Below, piece by piece: positions 7,988 to 15,843 of a stretch of DNA of 64,000 bases. Both the position numbers and the translations under genes were made by a program. Below the pieces are notes generated by a model that saw nothing but the letters and a program-made list of their open reading frames with translations, had not been told where the DNA came from and made no database searches. Source of the DNA: Candidatus Acidiferrales bacterium. GTDB lineage: Bacteria; Bacteroidota; Ignavibacteria; Kryptoniales; JAKASW01. The stretch is from positions 261,756 to 325,755 of the forward strand of contig DATJAY010000012.1 of the NCBI GenBank assembly GCA_035515795.1. Direction: 5' to 3'. Within the stretch, counting starts at the first letter, position 1. Each line of letters begins with the position of its first letter.

Positions 7988-9495
7988 AATTCGAGTTTCT
8001 GGAGAAAAAAGCTACCGCCGTAAAATCGGATGCCCTCATCCTTTTGCTCACCAAGGACGATTTAGCTGCCGGAAAAGAGGGAAAGGTGCACTATGGTAAA
8101 GTGGATCATCTCTTCGGTGATCATAAAAAACAAATTGAGGCGGCTTTGAAGGCCGGCGGCTTTGAAGGCGACAAGGAGCAGGAGCTTTCAGTGTATTCTG
8201 TCGGAGCTCATCGCATCGTTTTCCTGATCGGCCTGGGAGAGAAATCTCAACTGACAAATGAAAAAATCAGGCGTACGGCCGCTGCCGGCATAAAAGGGGC
8301 AAGACATGCAAAGGCAAAGTCGGCAGTCATTTCAACTCTCGATTCGACCGTTGAACAGCTGAGCGATTACGAAACTGTCCATGCGATTGTTGAAGGGATC
8401 AAACTTGGCTATTACAGATTTGACAAGTATTTAACTCAGAGGAAGGAAAAATCTGAAGTCGAAGGAGTTACCGTGGCCCTCGAAAATGTGAGCTCGGCGA
8501 TCGGAAAGAAAGCGGCGCGTGATGCCGAGATTCTTTGCGACGCCGTTTGTCTGACGCGCGACCTGTCGAATGCGCCTGCGAACGAAGTTTATCCTGAAGT
8601 GCTTGCCGAAGTTGCATCGGACATGGCGAAGAAATATCATCTTCAGGCGAGAATTCTCGATGAAAAGCAGATTCGGAAACTGAAAATGGGCGGACTGCTC
8701 GCGGTCAATTCCGGGAGTGCGAGGCCACCTCGATTTATTACGATGGAATATAAAGGCAATCCGAAGAGCAGAGATTGGTACGCAATCGTCGGAAAGGGGA
8801 TTACCTTCGACAGTGGCGGAATTTCGATCAAGCCATCGTCCAATATGGGTGAGATGAAGATGGATATGGCAGGCGCTGCAGCTGTCATAGGGACCATGCA
8901 GGCGGTTGCTGCCCTAAAAATCCCTGTCAACATTGCCGGGATTGCACCGTGCACCGAAAATCTCCCCAGCGGCTCTGCCTATAAACCGGGCGACGTCGTG
9001 ACCACGATGTCGGGAATTACGATTGAGGTTGATAATACCGACGCCGAGGGCAGAATTATCTTGTCCGATGGACTTTATTACGCCCAGCGATATCGACCCA
9101 AAGCGATAATTGATCTTGCGACTCTGACCGGCGCGTGTGTTGTCGCGCTCGGTCAGCATGCGACGGGGATGTTCGGAACCGGCGACGAGGTAATGGCACA
9201 GCTGAAAGAGGCGGGCGAGAAAACTTATGAGCGCGTGTGGCAAATGCCCATCTTTGAAGAATATGAGAAGCAAATAAAAAGTGACATTGCGGATGTAAAG
9301 AACGTCGGCGGACGCTGGGCAGGAGCGATTACCGCCGCACTGTTTCTGAAGAAGTTTGTGGGGGATTATCCGTGGGTTCATCTCGATATCGCCGGGACTG
9401 CGATGCTTGAAGAGGTGACAGATTATGCGCCGAAAGGCGGATCTGGTGTCGGCGTCAGACTCCTGACGCAGTTCTTTAAGCAAATCGCTTCGTAG
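7984..9495 (+). CDS. pepA: Leucyl aminopeptidase, M17 family
   Basis: A cytosolic, two-metal, hexameric aminopeptidase that removes N-terminal residues from peptides. The catalytic C-terminal half shows GKGITFDSGGISIKPS with the metal-binding Lys/Asp, KMDMAGAAAVIG, and the family signature NTDAEGRIILSDGL (about residues 350-363). The N-terminal macro-like domain is more divergent, as usual. Length of 503 residues is typical. The start ATG 7984 overlaps the nrnA stop by four bases and has GGAGGAG before it. Some M17 proteins also act as DNA-binding regulators; nothing here shows that. Confidence 0.93.
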   Translation: MKFEFLEKKATAVKSDALILLLTKDDLAAGKEGKVHYGKVDHLFGDHKKQIEAALKAGGFEGDKEQELSVYSVGAHRIVFLIGLGEKSQLTNEKIRRTAAAGIKGARHAKAKSAVISTLDSTVEQLSDYETVHAIVEGIKLGYYRFDKYLTQRKEKSEVEGVTVALENVSSAIGKKAARDAEILCDAVCLTRDLSNAPANEVYPEVLAEVASDMAKKYHLQARILDEKQIRKLKMGGLLAVNSGSARPPRFITMEYKGNPKSRDWYAIVGKGITFDSGGISIKPSSNMGEMKMDMAGAAAVIGTMQAVAALKIPVNIAGIAPCTENLPSGSAYKPGDVVTTMSGITIEVDNTDAEGRIILSDGLYYAQRYRPKAIIDLATLTGACVVALGQHATGMFGTGDEVMAQLKEAGEKTYERVWQMPIFEEYEKQIKSDIADVKNVGGRWAGAITAALFLKKFVGDYPWVHLDIAGTAMLEEVTDYAPKGGSGVGVRLLTQFFKQIAS

Positions 9496-9673
9496 AAAAA
9501 GTCTCAGAGGTCAAGGTTAGTGCGTGTTGTTCAGATGGACGGTTTGCCGTCGAATTCCACTCTGCTTGCATTCAAAACTAAATCTTCCGTCGTTATGTTA
9601 TAATGGTGAAACTCTTTATGATTCTCTGCATCAAATTAAGCGAAAGTAGAATTTCTATTGAAAGGATAAAGAA

Positions 9674-10006
9674 ATGTCAAATATTATTGAAGCATCAACC
9701 GCAAGTTTCAAAACTGAAGTTTTAGATTCGACGACGCCGGTGTTGGTTGACTTCTGGGCCCCGTGGTGCGGACCATGCAGGATGGTTGCACCTCTTGTGG
9801 AGGAGATCGCGAAGGAATACGGCGACAAATTGAAAGTATTCAAAGTTAACACAGATGAGAACATGGATATCGCCATAAAGTACAACATTGTGAGTATTCC
9901 GACGCTCGGATTCTTCCGAGGAGGAGAGATGGTCGACAGGATAATTGGGGCAGTGCCCAAGAAAGTGATCGTCGAAAAAATATCGAAAACCCTGGATATG
10001 AATTAG
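9674..10006 (+). CDS. trxA: Thioredoxin
   Basis: A 110-residue cytosolic thioredoxin that reduces protein disulfides. It holds the canonical active site DFWAPWCGPCRM (Cys32 and Cys35) and the cis-proline loop SIPTLGFFRGGE, with the usual VDFWAP strand and C-terminal helix. AAGGA lies before ATG 9674. It is followed at 51 bp by a membrane-anchored TlpA-like protein and then by OsmC, forming a short redox cluster; with CcdA at 3.1 kb it could feed electrons to the periplasm (inference). Confidence 0.95.
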   Translation: MSNIIEASTASFKTEVLDSTTPVLVDFWAPWCGPCRMVAPLVEEIAKEYGDKLKVFKVNTDENMDIAIKYNIVSIPTLGFFRGGEMVDRIIGAVPKKVIVEKISKTLDMN

Positions 10007-10057
10007 ATATTCATGTGGCAGAAAAGATGAAGGCATATATAATTAAGGTGATGCGAG

Positions 10058-10666
10058 ATGGAACACAAAGTAAAGCGAGGAGGATTTCTGGAAGAGCATT
10101 TCCATTTGATTGTAATAGGTGTAATAGCACTCGTAGCAGGCGCTGTGTATTTAGGAGAGTCGAGCAGCAGTAATTCTGCATCGGCCACAAATCTTCCGAA
10201 GCAATCTGCGACCGTAGGTACGAACAGGGAAATTGCTCCGGATTTCACGCTGACCTCGATTGACGGGAAAACAATCAAGCTGTCTGATTACCGCGGAAAA
10301 GTTGTTATCCTAGATTTTTGGGCGACATGGTGTGCGCCATGCAAAGCGGAGATCCCGGATTTCATCAAGCTTTCTTCTCAGTATAAAAGCCATGATTTCC
10401 AGATGCTCGGAGTGTCTTTGGATGAAGGTGGATTGAAGGAGGTCGCACCGTTCATGAAGCAACTCGGGATGAATTATCCGGTTGTCCTGGGCACTGAAGA
10501 AGTCGTGTCGGCATATGGGGGCATTAGAGGAATACCGACAACGTTCGTGATCGATAAGAATGGTTTTGTTCGGGCGGTGTTTGAAGGCTACCGCGATGCC
10601 ACTGTGTTTGAGAATTTGGTCAAACAACTTTTGTTCGAATCGATGTCTTCGGAAGATCGAAAATGA
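10058..10666 (+). CDS. Membrane-anchored TlpA/ResA-like thiol-disulfide protein
   Basis: A periplasm-facing reductase of the AhpC/TSA-Redoxin thioredoxin superfamily. Residues about 17-33 form a single membrane anchor, followed by a Ser-rich linker, then APDFTLTSIDGKTIKLSDYRGK and the active site FWATWCAPCKAEIP (Cys92, Cys95). GIRGIPTTFVIDKNG holds the cis-proline. The extra beta-hairpin and helix insertion between the active site and cis-proline is typical of TlpA and ResA. The likely role is reduction of apocytochrome c or other periplasmic thiols, with CcdA as electron donor (inference). Its stop overlaps the downstream osmC-like gene by four bases. Confidence 0.86.
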   Translation: MEHKVKRGGFLEEHFHLIVIGVIALVAGAVYLGESSSSNSASATNLPKQSATVGTNREIAPDFTLTSIDGKTIKLSDYRGKVVILDFWATWCAPCKAEIPDFIKLSSQYKSHDFQMLGVSLDEGGLKEVAPFMKQLGMNYPVVLGTEEVVSAYGGIRGIPTTFVIDKNGFVRAVFEGYRDATVFENLVKQLLFESMSSEDRK

Positions 10667-11073
10667 AGATACAGCTAAAGCAGGTTGAAGGGAATACGTT
10701 CCTGGCCAAAGGCGAGTCGAATCACTGGACCACGATAGACACTTCTCTAAAAGACGGTGGTGCAGGTGCCGCATCGGGTCCGATGGAGATGATTCTGATG
10801 GCGCTTGCGGGCTGCACCGCGATGGACGTCGTCTCCATATTGCAGAAGAAGCGCGCGGGGATGACGCGGCTCGAAATAAATGTCGCGGGTGAACGCGCCG
10901 ACGATTTTCCCAAGGTGTTCAAGAAGATTCACATCACTTACATAATTCATGGGAAAGTCAGGAAGGAAGATGCCGAGCATGCGGTTTCTTTATCGCAGGA
11001 AAAATATTGTTCCGTTGCCGGTATGCTGAAGAAAGCTGTCGAGCTCACCTACAACATACAACTTGACGACTGA
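10663..11073 (+). CDS. OsmC/Ohr family peroxiredoxin-like protein
   Basis: OsmC-fold proteins reduce organic hydroperoxides using two cysteines. Here they appear as ALAGCTAMDVVSIL (Cys51) and QEKYCSVAGML (Cys116), the expected spacing, within a 136-residue protein of the YhfA-like OsmC branch. ATG 10663 overlaps the preceding TlpA-like stop in an ATGA. Placement after two thioredoxin-fold genes fits a thiol-based detoxification role. The exact substrate is not known. Confidence 0.85.
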   Translation: MKIQLKQVEGNTFLAKGESNHWTTIDTSLKDGGAGAASGPMEMILMALAGCTAMDVVSILQKKRAGMTRLEINVAGERADDFPKVFKKIHITYIIHGKVRKEDAEHAVSLSQEKYCSVAGMLKKAVELTYNIQLDD

Positions 11074-11160
11074 TTTTGTTTTCCGCGGATAAAAGTTCTA
11101 TCAAACTCTTCCCAGGAACTCAGCACGACATTTCAGAGCCTTCCTAGAGACTGTCGTCTC

Positions 11161-11946
11161 CTAAAATCTCAGCTTAAATTTTCCGTTCCATTCTTTTTGC
11201 ATTTTCTCCAGGAACTTGTGATGCGTCAGATCGAAGTGTATCGGGGTAACGGAAACAAATCCCGATCTCAGTGCAACCTGATCGACATTCTCATCGTGAT
11301 CAAGTATCCGCATATCGCCTGCAAGCCAGTAATAATCCCTGTTCTTTGGATCTTTCCGCAAGTAGAACTTGTCGTCCCATCTTGAACGGCCTTGTCGAGT
11401 AAATTTTATTCCCTTAATTCTTTTTGCTGGGATCGACGGTACATTTATGTTCAGGATTGTATCCTTTGGGATGCCGTGTTTCAGAATATACTTTGCAATT
11501 GCCGAGGCAACCTTTGCGGCAGGCTCAAAGTCAGGTTTTTGCGTGTACTCAATCGAAACCGCTATCGACGGAATGCCCAGAATTGTTCCCTCGGTGGCCG
11601 CGCTGACGGTTCCCGAGTAAATAACGTTCACGGCGGTGTTGAGGCCGTCATTTATTCCGGAGATGATAAGATCCGGTTTCGGTTTGATGAGTGACCGGAT
11701 TGCCAGTTTGATACAATCCGCCGGTGTTCCATCCACCGCATATCCGAACAGCTTTCCATCACGTCTAAATTCATGAGCGCGCAAAGGTGTTCGAACAGTT
11801 ATCGCGTGCCCGACTGCGCTTTGTTGAATGCTCGGCGCCACGACTGCGACATCTGCGAATTGCTTGAGTCGCTTGGCGAGGACGTAGAGTCCCGGGGCGT
11901 CGATTCCGTCGTCGTTCGATATCAGGATTTGTGGTTTTTTTCCCAT
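11161..11946 (-). CDS. surE: 5'/3'-nucleotidase SurE
   Basis: SurE is a metal-dependent phosphatase acting on nucleoside monophosphates, linked to stationary-phase survival. The signature is present: ISNDDGIDAPGL with the paired metal Asp residues, VVAPSIQQSAVGHAIT with the conserved Ser, and SGINDGLNTAVNVIYSGTVSAATEG with the metal Asn. The 261-residue length is normal. It runs convergent to the osmC-like gene. No clear Shine-Dalgarno is seen before ATG 11946. Confidence 0.94.
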   Translation of the reverse strand: MGKKPQILISNDDGIDAPGLYVLAKRLKQFADVAVVAPSIQQSAVGHAITVRTPLRAHEFRRDGKLFGYAVDGTPADCIKLAIRSLIKPKPDLIISGINDGLNTAVNVIYSGTVSAATEGTILGIPSIAVSIEYTQKPDFEPAAKVASAIAKYILKHGIPKDTILNINVPSIPAKRIKGIKFTRQGRSRWDDKFYLRKDPKNRDYYWLAGDMRILDHDENVDQVALRSGFVSVTPIHFDLTHHKFLEKMQKEWNGKFKLRF

Positions 11947-12149
11947 GCTAAAATTTAACTCGAAAAGTTGTTATATACACTTGTTCGATGGCCCTGTTCG
12001 GGGAGGAGTAGATCTTGCCTTGGCTGCGACTTCCAAGTAAAGTTGCGGGCTGTGATGGTTTGGAATTGGATTGCAAATTTGTTAACGTTAGCGTAGGATT
12101 CCCGTTAAGGAAAGCGTGGAATTGAACTTTTAATAATAGAGGAGCAGTA

Positions 12150-12479
12150 ATGAATATTTACGTAGGTAACATTTCGAGGGACCTGAGCGAGGATGAATTG
12201 CGAGAAGCGTTCGCAGCGTTTGGACAGGTTTCAACAGTGAACATCATTAAGGACAAATTCACCGGAGAGTATCGCGGTTTTGGATTCGTTGAGATGCCGG
12301 TGAAGGAGGAAGCATCCGCTGCCATAAATGGCCTTAACGGAAAAGAACTGAAGGGAAAAGCCTTGAACGTGAACGAAGCTCGTCCACGCACCGATGACCG
12401 GAAAGGCGGCGGCGGCCGAAGGGGTGGTGGACCGAAGCGCGGTGGTTTCGGTGGCGGCGGAGGCCGTCGAAGGTTCTAA
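12150..12479 (+). CDS. RRM-domain RNA-binding protein with glycine-rich tail
   Basis: A 109-residue protein with a single RNA-recognition motif. RNP2 is NIYVGNIS at the start and RNP1 is EYRGFGFVEM around residues 42-51; the DLSEDELREAFAAFG helix is typical. The last 25 or so residues are Gly, Arg and Lys rich (GGGGRRGGG type). Bacterial proteins of this kind are often cold-induced and act as RNA chaperones; that role is inferred here. GAGGAG precedes ATG 12150. The 203-bp upstream region is free of genes, so it is probably transcribed from its own promoter, and a strong hairpin follows it. Confidence 0.92.
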   Translation: MNIYVGNISRDLSEDELREAFAAFGQVSTVNIIKDKFTGEYRGFGFVEMPVKEEASAAINGLNGKELKGKALNVNEARPRTDDRKGGGGRRGGGPKRGGFGGGGGRRRF

Positions 12480-12487
12480 ATTATTCA

Positions 12488-12530
12488 TGACAGACAGCTG
12501 CAGACATGGGCTGTCTGTCACCTCTTATCT
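12488..12530 (+). terminator. Hairpin terminator after the RRM gene
   Basis: A perfect 11-bp stem (TGACAGACAGC at 12488-12498 and GCTGTCTGTCA at 12510-12520) encloses an 11-base loop. It is followed by the pyrimidine-rich CCTCTTATCTTTC and starts nine bases past the stop. The T-run is imperfect. Confidence 0.72.
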
Positions 12531-12591
12531 TTCGGAGTAGGGGCCAGCATCCTAGTATTTTAATCGAAGCCGTCGGCAAGAGGGATGATCA

Positions 12592-13389
12592 TTAGTCGAT
12601 ACCGAAGTGTAATAGCTCTAAAGACATCTCTGCGATGAAAAGGACCTTTCTTTTTGTTCCGTATTCCCAGTAAGGAAAAGAATTGGTCAAAACGTCGGCG
12701 GTCGTGAAGAGCAGTGTGCCGCCTGCGCGCAGCGTGAGCAGGTGTTTGACTAGAGTCAACCTGAGACCAACCCCGGCTGCTTGACTAAAATATTTTGCGG
12801 CTCGAAAACCTTCCCCGAATGGCCGTGGATTGTAGTAAACGTATGGCGTCAATCCATGAAAGTCTCTTGGAGAATGAATGGCAATAACGAAGCTGATCGT
12901 AGCGTAATGTGTCGGGTCGTACCCGTCGATTGCTAAGGCGGCCGCTGCCCATATTCCTATATTACATCCCAATTCGTATCTGACTGAAAAAGACCTTCCC
13001 GAAGGGTACGAATCTCCGATCTGAGGTATCTTTGCTATTCCGAATGCGGAGTACAGAAAGCCTTCCCGGGGCTTTTTATTTTTCGAAATAAGAATACCGC
13101 CAAGACGGTCCCGCAGTGAGACAAGCGGGCCCATATGACTTTCATTGAATTCATAGATCCCATTTTCTAAAAAACATATCTTCGCGGTGACATTGCTGTC
13201 TTGGTCGATAGAGAAGACTGCCCACTGGAAACTTTCGATGTCTTCGAAAAGCCCGAAAAATTTTCTTTGATTCCCGTCAAGCGTGTCGCCGACAAGAGGT
13301 ATTAGTGTGACGCTCACAATTCTGTTATGAGATCTGGAGTCGGTGCTCATCAAAGCAATGATCAGGAAACATGTCTTCAGTGTTTTCAT
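12592..13389 (-). CDS. Uncharacterised exported protein, third gene of an envelope trio
   Basis: I do not recognise this 265-residue protein. It has a weak N-terminal signal (MKTLKTCFLIIALMSTDS) and short alternating segments towards the C-terminus with Gly- and aromatic-rich turns (YVYYNPRPFGEG, GVGLRLTLV, LRAGGTLLFTTADVL). Together these suggest a small outer-membrane beta-barrel. Its start overlaps the stop of the 185-residue lipoprotein gene by four bases, so it is translated with the two lipoproteins upstream. A function in surface assembly or lipoprotein handling is a guess from context only. Confidence 0.6.
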   Translation of the reverse strand: MKTLKTCFLIIALMSTDSRSHNRIVSVTLIPLVGDTLDGNQRKFFGLFEDIESFQWAVFSIDQDSNVTAKICFLENGIYEFNESHMGPLVSLRDRLGGILISKNKKPREGFLYSAFGIAKIPQIGDSYPSGRSFSVRYELGCNIGIWAAAALAIDGYDPTHYATISFVIAIHSPRDFHGLTPYVYYNPRPFGEGFRAAKYFSQAAGVGLRLTLVKHLLTLRAGGTLLFTTADVLTNSFPYWEYGTKRKVLFIAEMSLELLHFGID

Positions 13390-13943
13390 AGCTCAAGTTT
13401 CTTCAGCTTCAACCTGTATAAGTCCAACCCCCGCGGAATGCCTTGAGGAAAACGGGAATACTTTTTGTTCTCACTCCACCAGTCCAGATCGGGCTTGGTT
13501 TGATTAAATTTCCCTGAATAGGATTCGGAAATAGTTGCGGGAATTCCGGTCAGAAGCCATAGTGGAGCAGTAAGGATAAAGAAAAAACCGTGTGATATGG
13601 TCGAGAGTGTTCCCAAAGCTGTCCATCCGCCGACTATTCCCGACTTGTTTGAGTGAAACTCTAGAGCGGCGTGACTAATTTTACCGCAGGGAACGACAAC
13701 CGGTTTGGTTTCGGTGAGCACATAAACAGAACTGTCCTGGAAGGCAATAAACTCGCCGGCCACCGTAGAGTCCTTAGCTTTGGTAGAGAGGTCCAATGTA
13801 ATCCAACCGCCATATACTTCCCATTGAGTCTCGGTATCGTCCGGCAAATAGCCGCTCGGTGCTTTCGTTACCGCACATCCTGATATTGCGAAAACGGCAA
13901 AGAGAGAAAACAATTTTGCTGTCAAGAATTTAATGTTGGACAT
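13386..13943 (-). CDS. Uncharacterised lipoprotein, second gene of an envelope trio
   Basis: A 185-residue predicted lipoprotein: hydrophobic N-terminus ending in the lipobox FAISGC (Cys23). The mature part has a beta-rich section with GEFIAFQDSSVYVLTET and VVVPCGKISHA, similar in pattern to YVLT...IPFDSIAVF in the larger neighbour, which hints at a shared small beta domain. A hydrophobic Gly-rich stretch follows (GIVGGWTALGTLSTISHGFFFILTAPLWLLTGIP, about residues 105-140) that could insert into a membrane. GGAGGAG precedes ATG 13943. It overlaps the upstream gene by 14 bp and the downstream one by 4 bp. Function unknown. Confidence 0.68.
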   Translation of the reverse strand: MSNIKFLTAKLFSLFAVFAISGCAVTKAPSGYLPDDTETQWEVYGGWITLDLSTKAKDSTVAGEFIAFQDSSVYVLTETKPVVVPCGKISHAALEFHSNKSGIVGGWTALGTLSTISHGFFFILTAPLWLLTGIPATISESYSGKFNQTKPDLDWWSENKKYSRFPQGIPRGLDLYRLKLKKLEL

Positions 13944-15492
13944 ATTTGCTCCTCCAAAAGTCTTTCTCCATTTGAGGTTCTATCCTCTTGAACTGTGGTG
14001 CAAGGACTTTTAAGTATTGGCTGGGATTTGCAAACATCATCATGGTCATATTTGGATTTTCTTCTGCGATCCATTCTTTTCTAATCCACTCTAGGTAGTA
14101 CCCTTTCGATTCAATAAAAACCTCGTAGTTCTCATAGTCGTCAGGCAACTTGTAAATTATGGAATATCTATCGCCGGGCATCGTAACCAGAGGTGTTGCT
14201 TCACCTGCTAAACTCATCCTTGCTTTCTCATCTATCATGGTGTCTCCCCGAACCACCACGGATGGTTGTACCTTTAACGGTTCGACCTTCTTGCTTAAGT
14301 GCACAAGCGCAGCATAATCAAGTCGCCACATGCCGCGCGTCATCCTGAGCTTGATCTTCATCGTTGAAGATGCTGGCTGAGGAAGCTGGATAAGCTCAAC
14401 ATTTGTCGCGATGGGACCTATCTCTGAAAATTCCCCCGATCTCTGCCAGTTCCCATTTTTGTCCTGCGTCATCACCTCGATTGTGCTAACAGGGGCCCAG
14501 AACAATCGCTTCAGCATGTTTGCGTAGGTTCCAGTTTCTAGTTGCACAGCGGCAGCCCATTGCCCTGCTGAACTTCCCATGTAGGCGAGCGCTTGATAGA
14601 ATAGATATGTAGTCAAAAGAGTCTGCCGGTAACCCAGTGCAAGGCCCAAGTTGCCTTTCGGAACTGAGTCGAATGTGAGTTCTATTTCTTCCTTCGATGC
14701 GAGGTTATTTGAGTCAGCGGTGCTAAATCTTTCTACGTCGTCGGCTGCTGAAAGTTTGTCGAGGCAGCTGCCCTCAGGTGCGATTGCGGAAATGGGTTTG
14801 ATGATCGTGTCAGCTTCGAAAAATTCGCCGGAAGGTGTTACGAACACTCGTTTCCCCATCGAGCGGTGAGCAATCAGGAGGTGGGCGTACCTGATGACAT
14901 GCGTTTCCATCGCTTCGTTCGTGAGAATCACCTCAAAATTCTTGTTCGTTGGTTTTGCTAAATAAAGTGCATCGATGTCATTTTCCTCCCAGGCAGGGAG
15001 CACGCTTGCCGAGAAACCTTCGGCCTGAACTCTCATTCTTTTTCCATCCCAGGCGTAGAAGGTTGGACAGGAACCGAAGCATGCCTTGGGATTGGCAGCA
15101 CAATAGATGGTCATGGCTACCGATATTCCGGTAACGATAGCCATTGCCGCGATTGCGGGTGATGAATTAACTGTGTTGGTCTCAAATACAGCAATGCTAT
15201 CGAAAGGGATGCTGAAGCTGCTGTCCGGCATCGGATTCCTGTTAAGATCATAGTGTTTCCCGATGCCGGTCATCATTTTCGAATCGTCTTCCTTCTCCCA
15301 TTTCGTCAAAACATAAACATCACCGTTCATCATGTGTACCTTTAAATATGGAGATGACGAATTGCCCGGTGCGGCAAATGTTGCGGCGTAATCTTGGCGG
15401 GTTACGATATCGCTCGATGTGCATCCCCAGATCGCCGAGAACATCATCAAGACGAGCACAATGAACACGGATTTAGATTTCGTGAGGTTCAT
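13930..15492 (-). CDS. Uncharacterised large lipoprotein, first gene of an envelope trio
   Basis: A 520-residue predicted lipoprotein (lipobox SAIWGC after a hydrophobic leader). After an N-terminal beta module (KVHMMNGDVYVLTKW, FSIPFDSIAVFET) comes a short hydrophobic segment (AIAAMAIVTGISVAMTIY), then a cysteine-bearing motif NPKACFGSCPTFYAWDG around residues 136-152. Further on are RMTRGMWRLDYAALVHL and DDYENYEVFIESKGYYLEW. I recall similar CFGSCPTFY proteins as uncharacterised in Bacteroidota-like genomes but can name no function. AAGGAG precedes ATG 15492. It leads the three-gene coupled operon. Confidence 0.7.
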   Translation of the reverse strand: MNLTKSKSVFIVLVLMMFSAIWGCTSSDIVTRQDYAATFAAPGNSSSPYLKVHMMNGDVYVLTKWEKEDDSKMMTGIGKHYDLNRNPMPDSSFSIPFDSIAVFETNTVNSSPAIAAMAIVTGISVAMTIYCAANPKACFGSCPTFYAWDGKRMRVQAEGFSASVLPAWEENDIDALYLAKPTNKNFEVILTNEAMETHVIRYAHLLIAHRSMGKRVFVTPSGEFFEADTIIKPISAIAPEGSCLDKLSAADDVERFSTADSNNLASKEEIELTFDSVPKGNLGLALGYRQTLLTTYLFYQALAYMGSSAGQWAAAVQLETGTYANMLKRLFWAPVSTIEVMTQDKNGNWQRSGEFSEIGPIATNVELIQLPQPASSTMKIKLRMTRGMWRLDYAALVHLSKKVEPLKVQPSVVVRGDTMIDEKARMSLAGEATPLVTMPGDRYSIIYKLPDDYENYEVFIESKGYYLEWIRKEWIAEENPNMTMMMFANPSQYLKVLAPQFKRIEPQMEKDFWRSKYVQH

Positions 15493-15843
15493 CGATAAAT
15501 CTCCTTGCTGAATATATCTGCTGACATTTGAACTCTTGTCAAAAATCTGTCACACTTCTGTCAAGAATTTCTTTGCATACTTTGCGGAAGCACTAACGGC
15601 ACAAATCCGGTATTGATCTCATCGATCTACCTGGTCGTAATTTACGTGAATTAAGACCTGGATTCCAATCGGTTGCGAGTGTACTTACAACCACATGCGT
15701 AAATTGATTTTCACTCTGTCGGTTGATATATTGATTTCGGTTTTGTCGGTTAATTCACGTCGTGTGAAACCGAACTTCTCCCGAAACGATTACATCCGTG
15801 TTATGTTCGGGATTTTAAAATTTCAAATGCCGGAGGAATTTTT
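15493..15843 (+). other. Divergent intergenic region before secD
   Basis: This 351-bp region separates the minus-strand envelope trio from secD, so it should hold promoters for both directions. I see no consensus promoter I would defend. There is a repeated CTGTCA-like element (TTGTCAAAAATCTGTCACAC, then TTCTGTCAAG) near 15535-15570. A purine-rich CCGGAGGAA serves as Shine-Dalgarno for secD. Confidence 0.5.

Noticed and set aside
9540..9556. Small hairpin GACGG/CCGTC before trxA
   Set aside because: A 5-bp stem without a T-run occurs often by chance.
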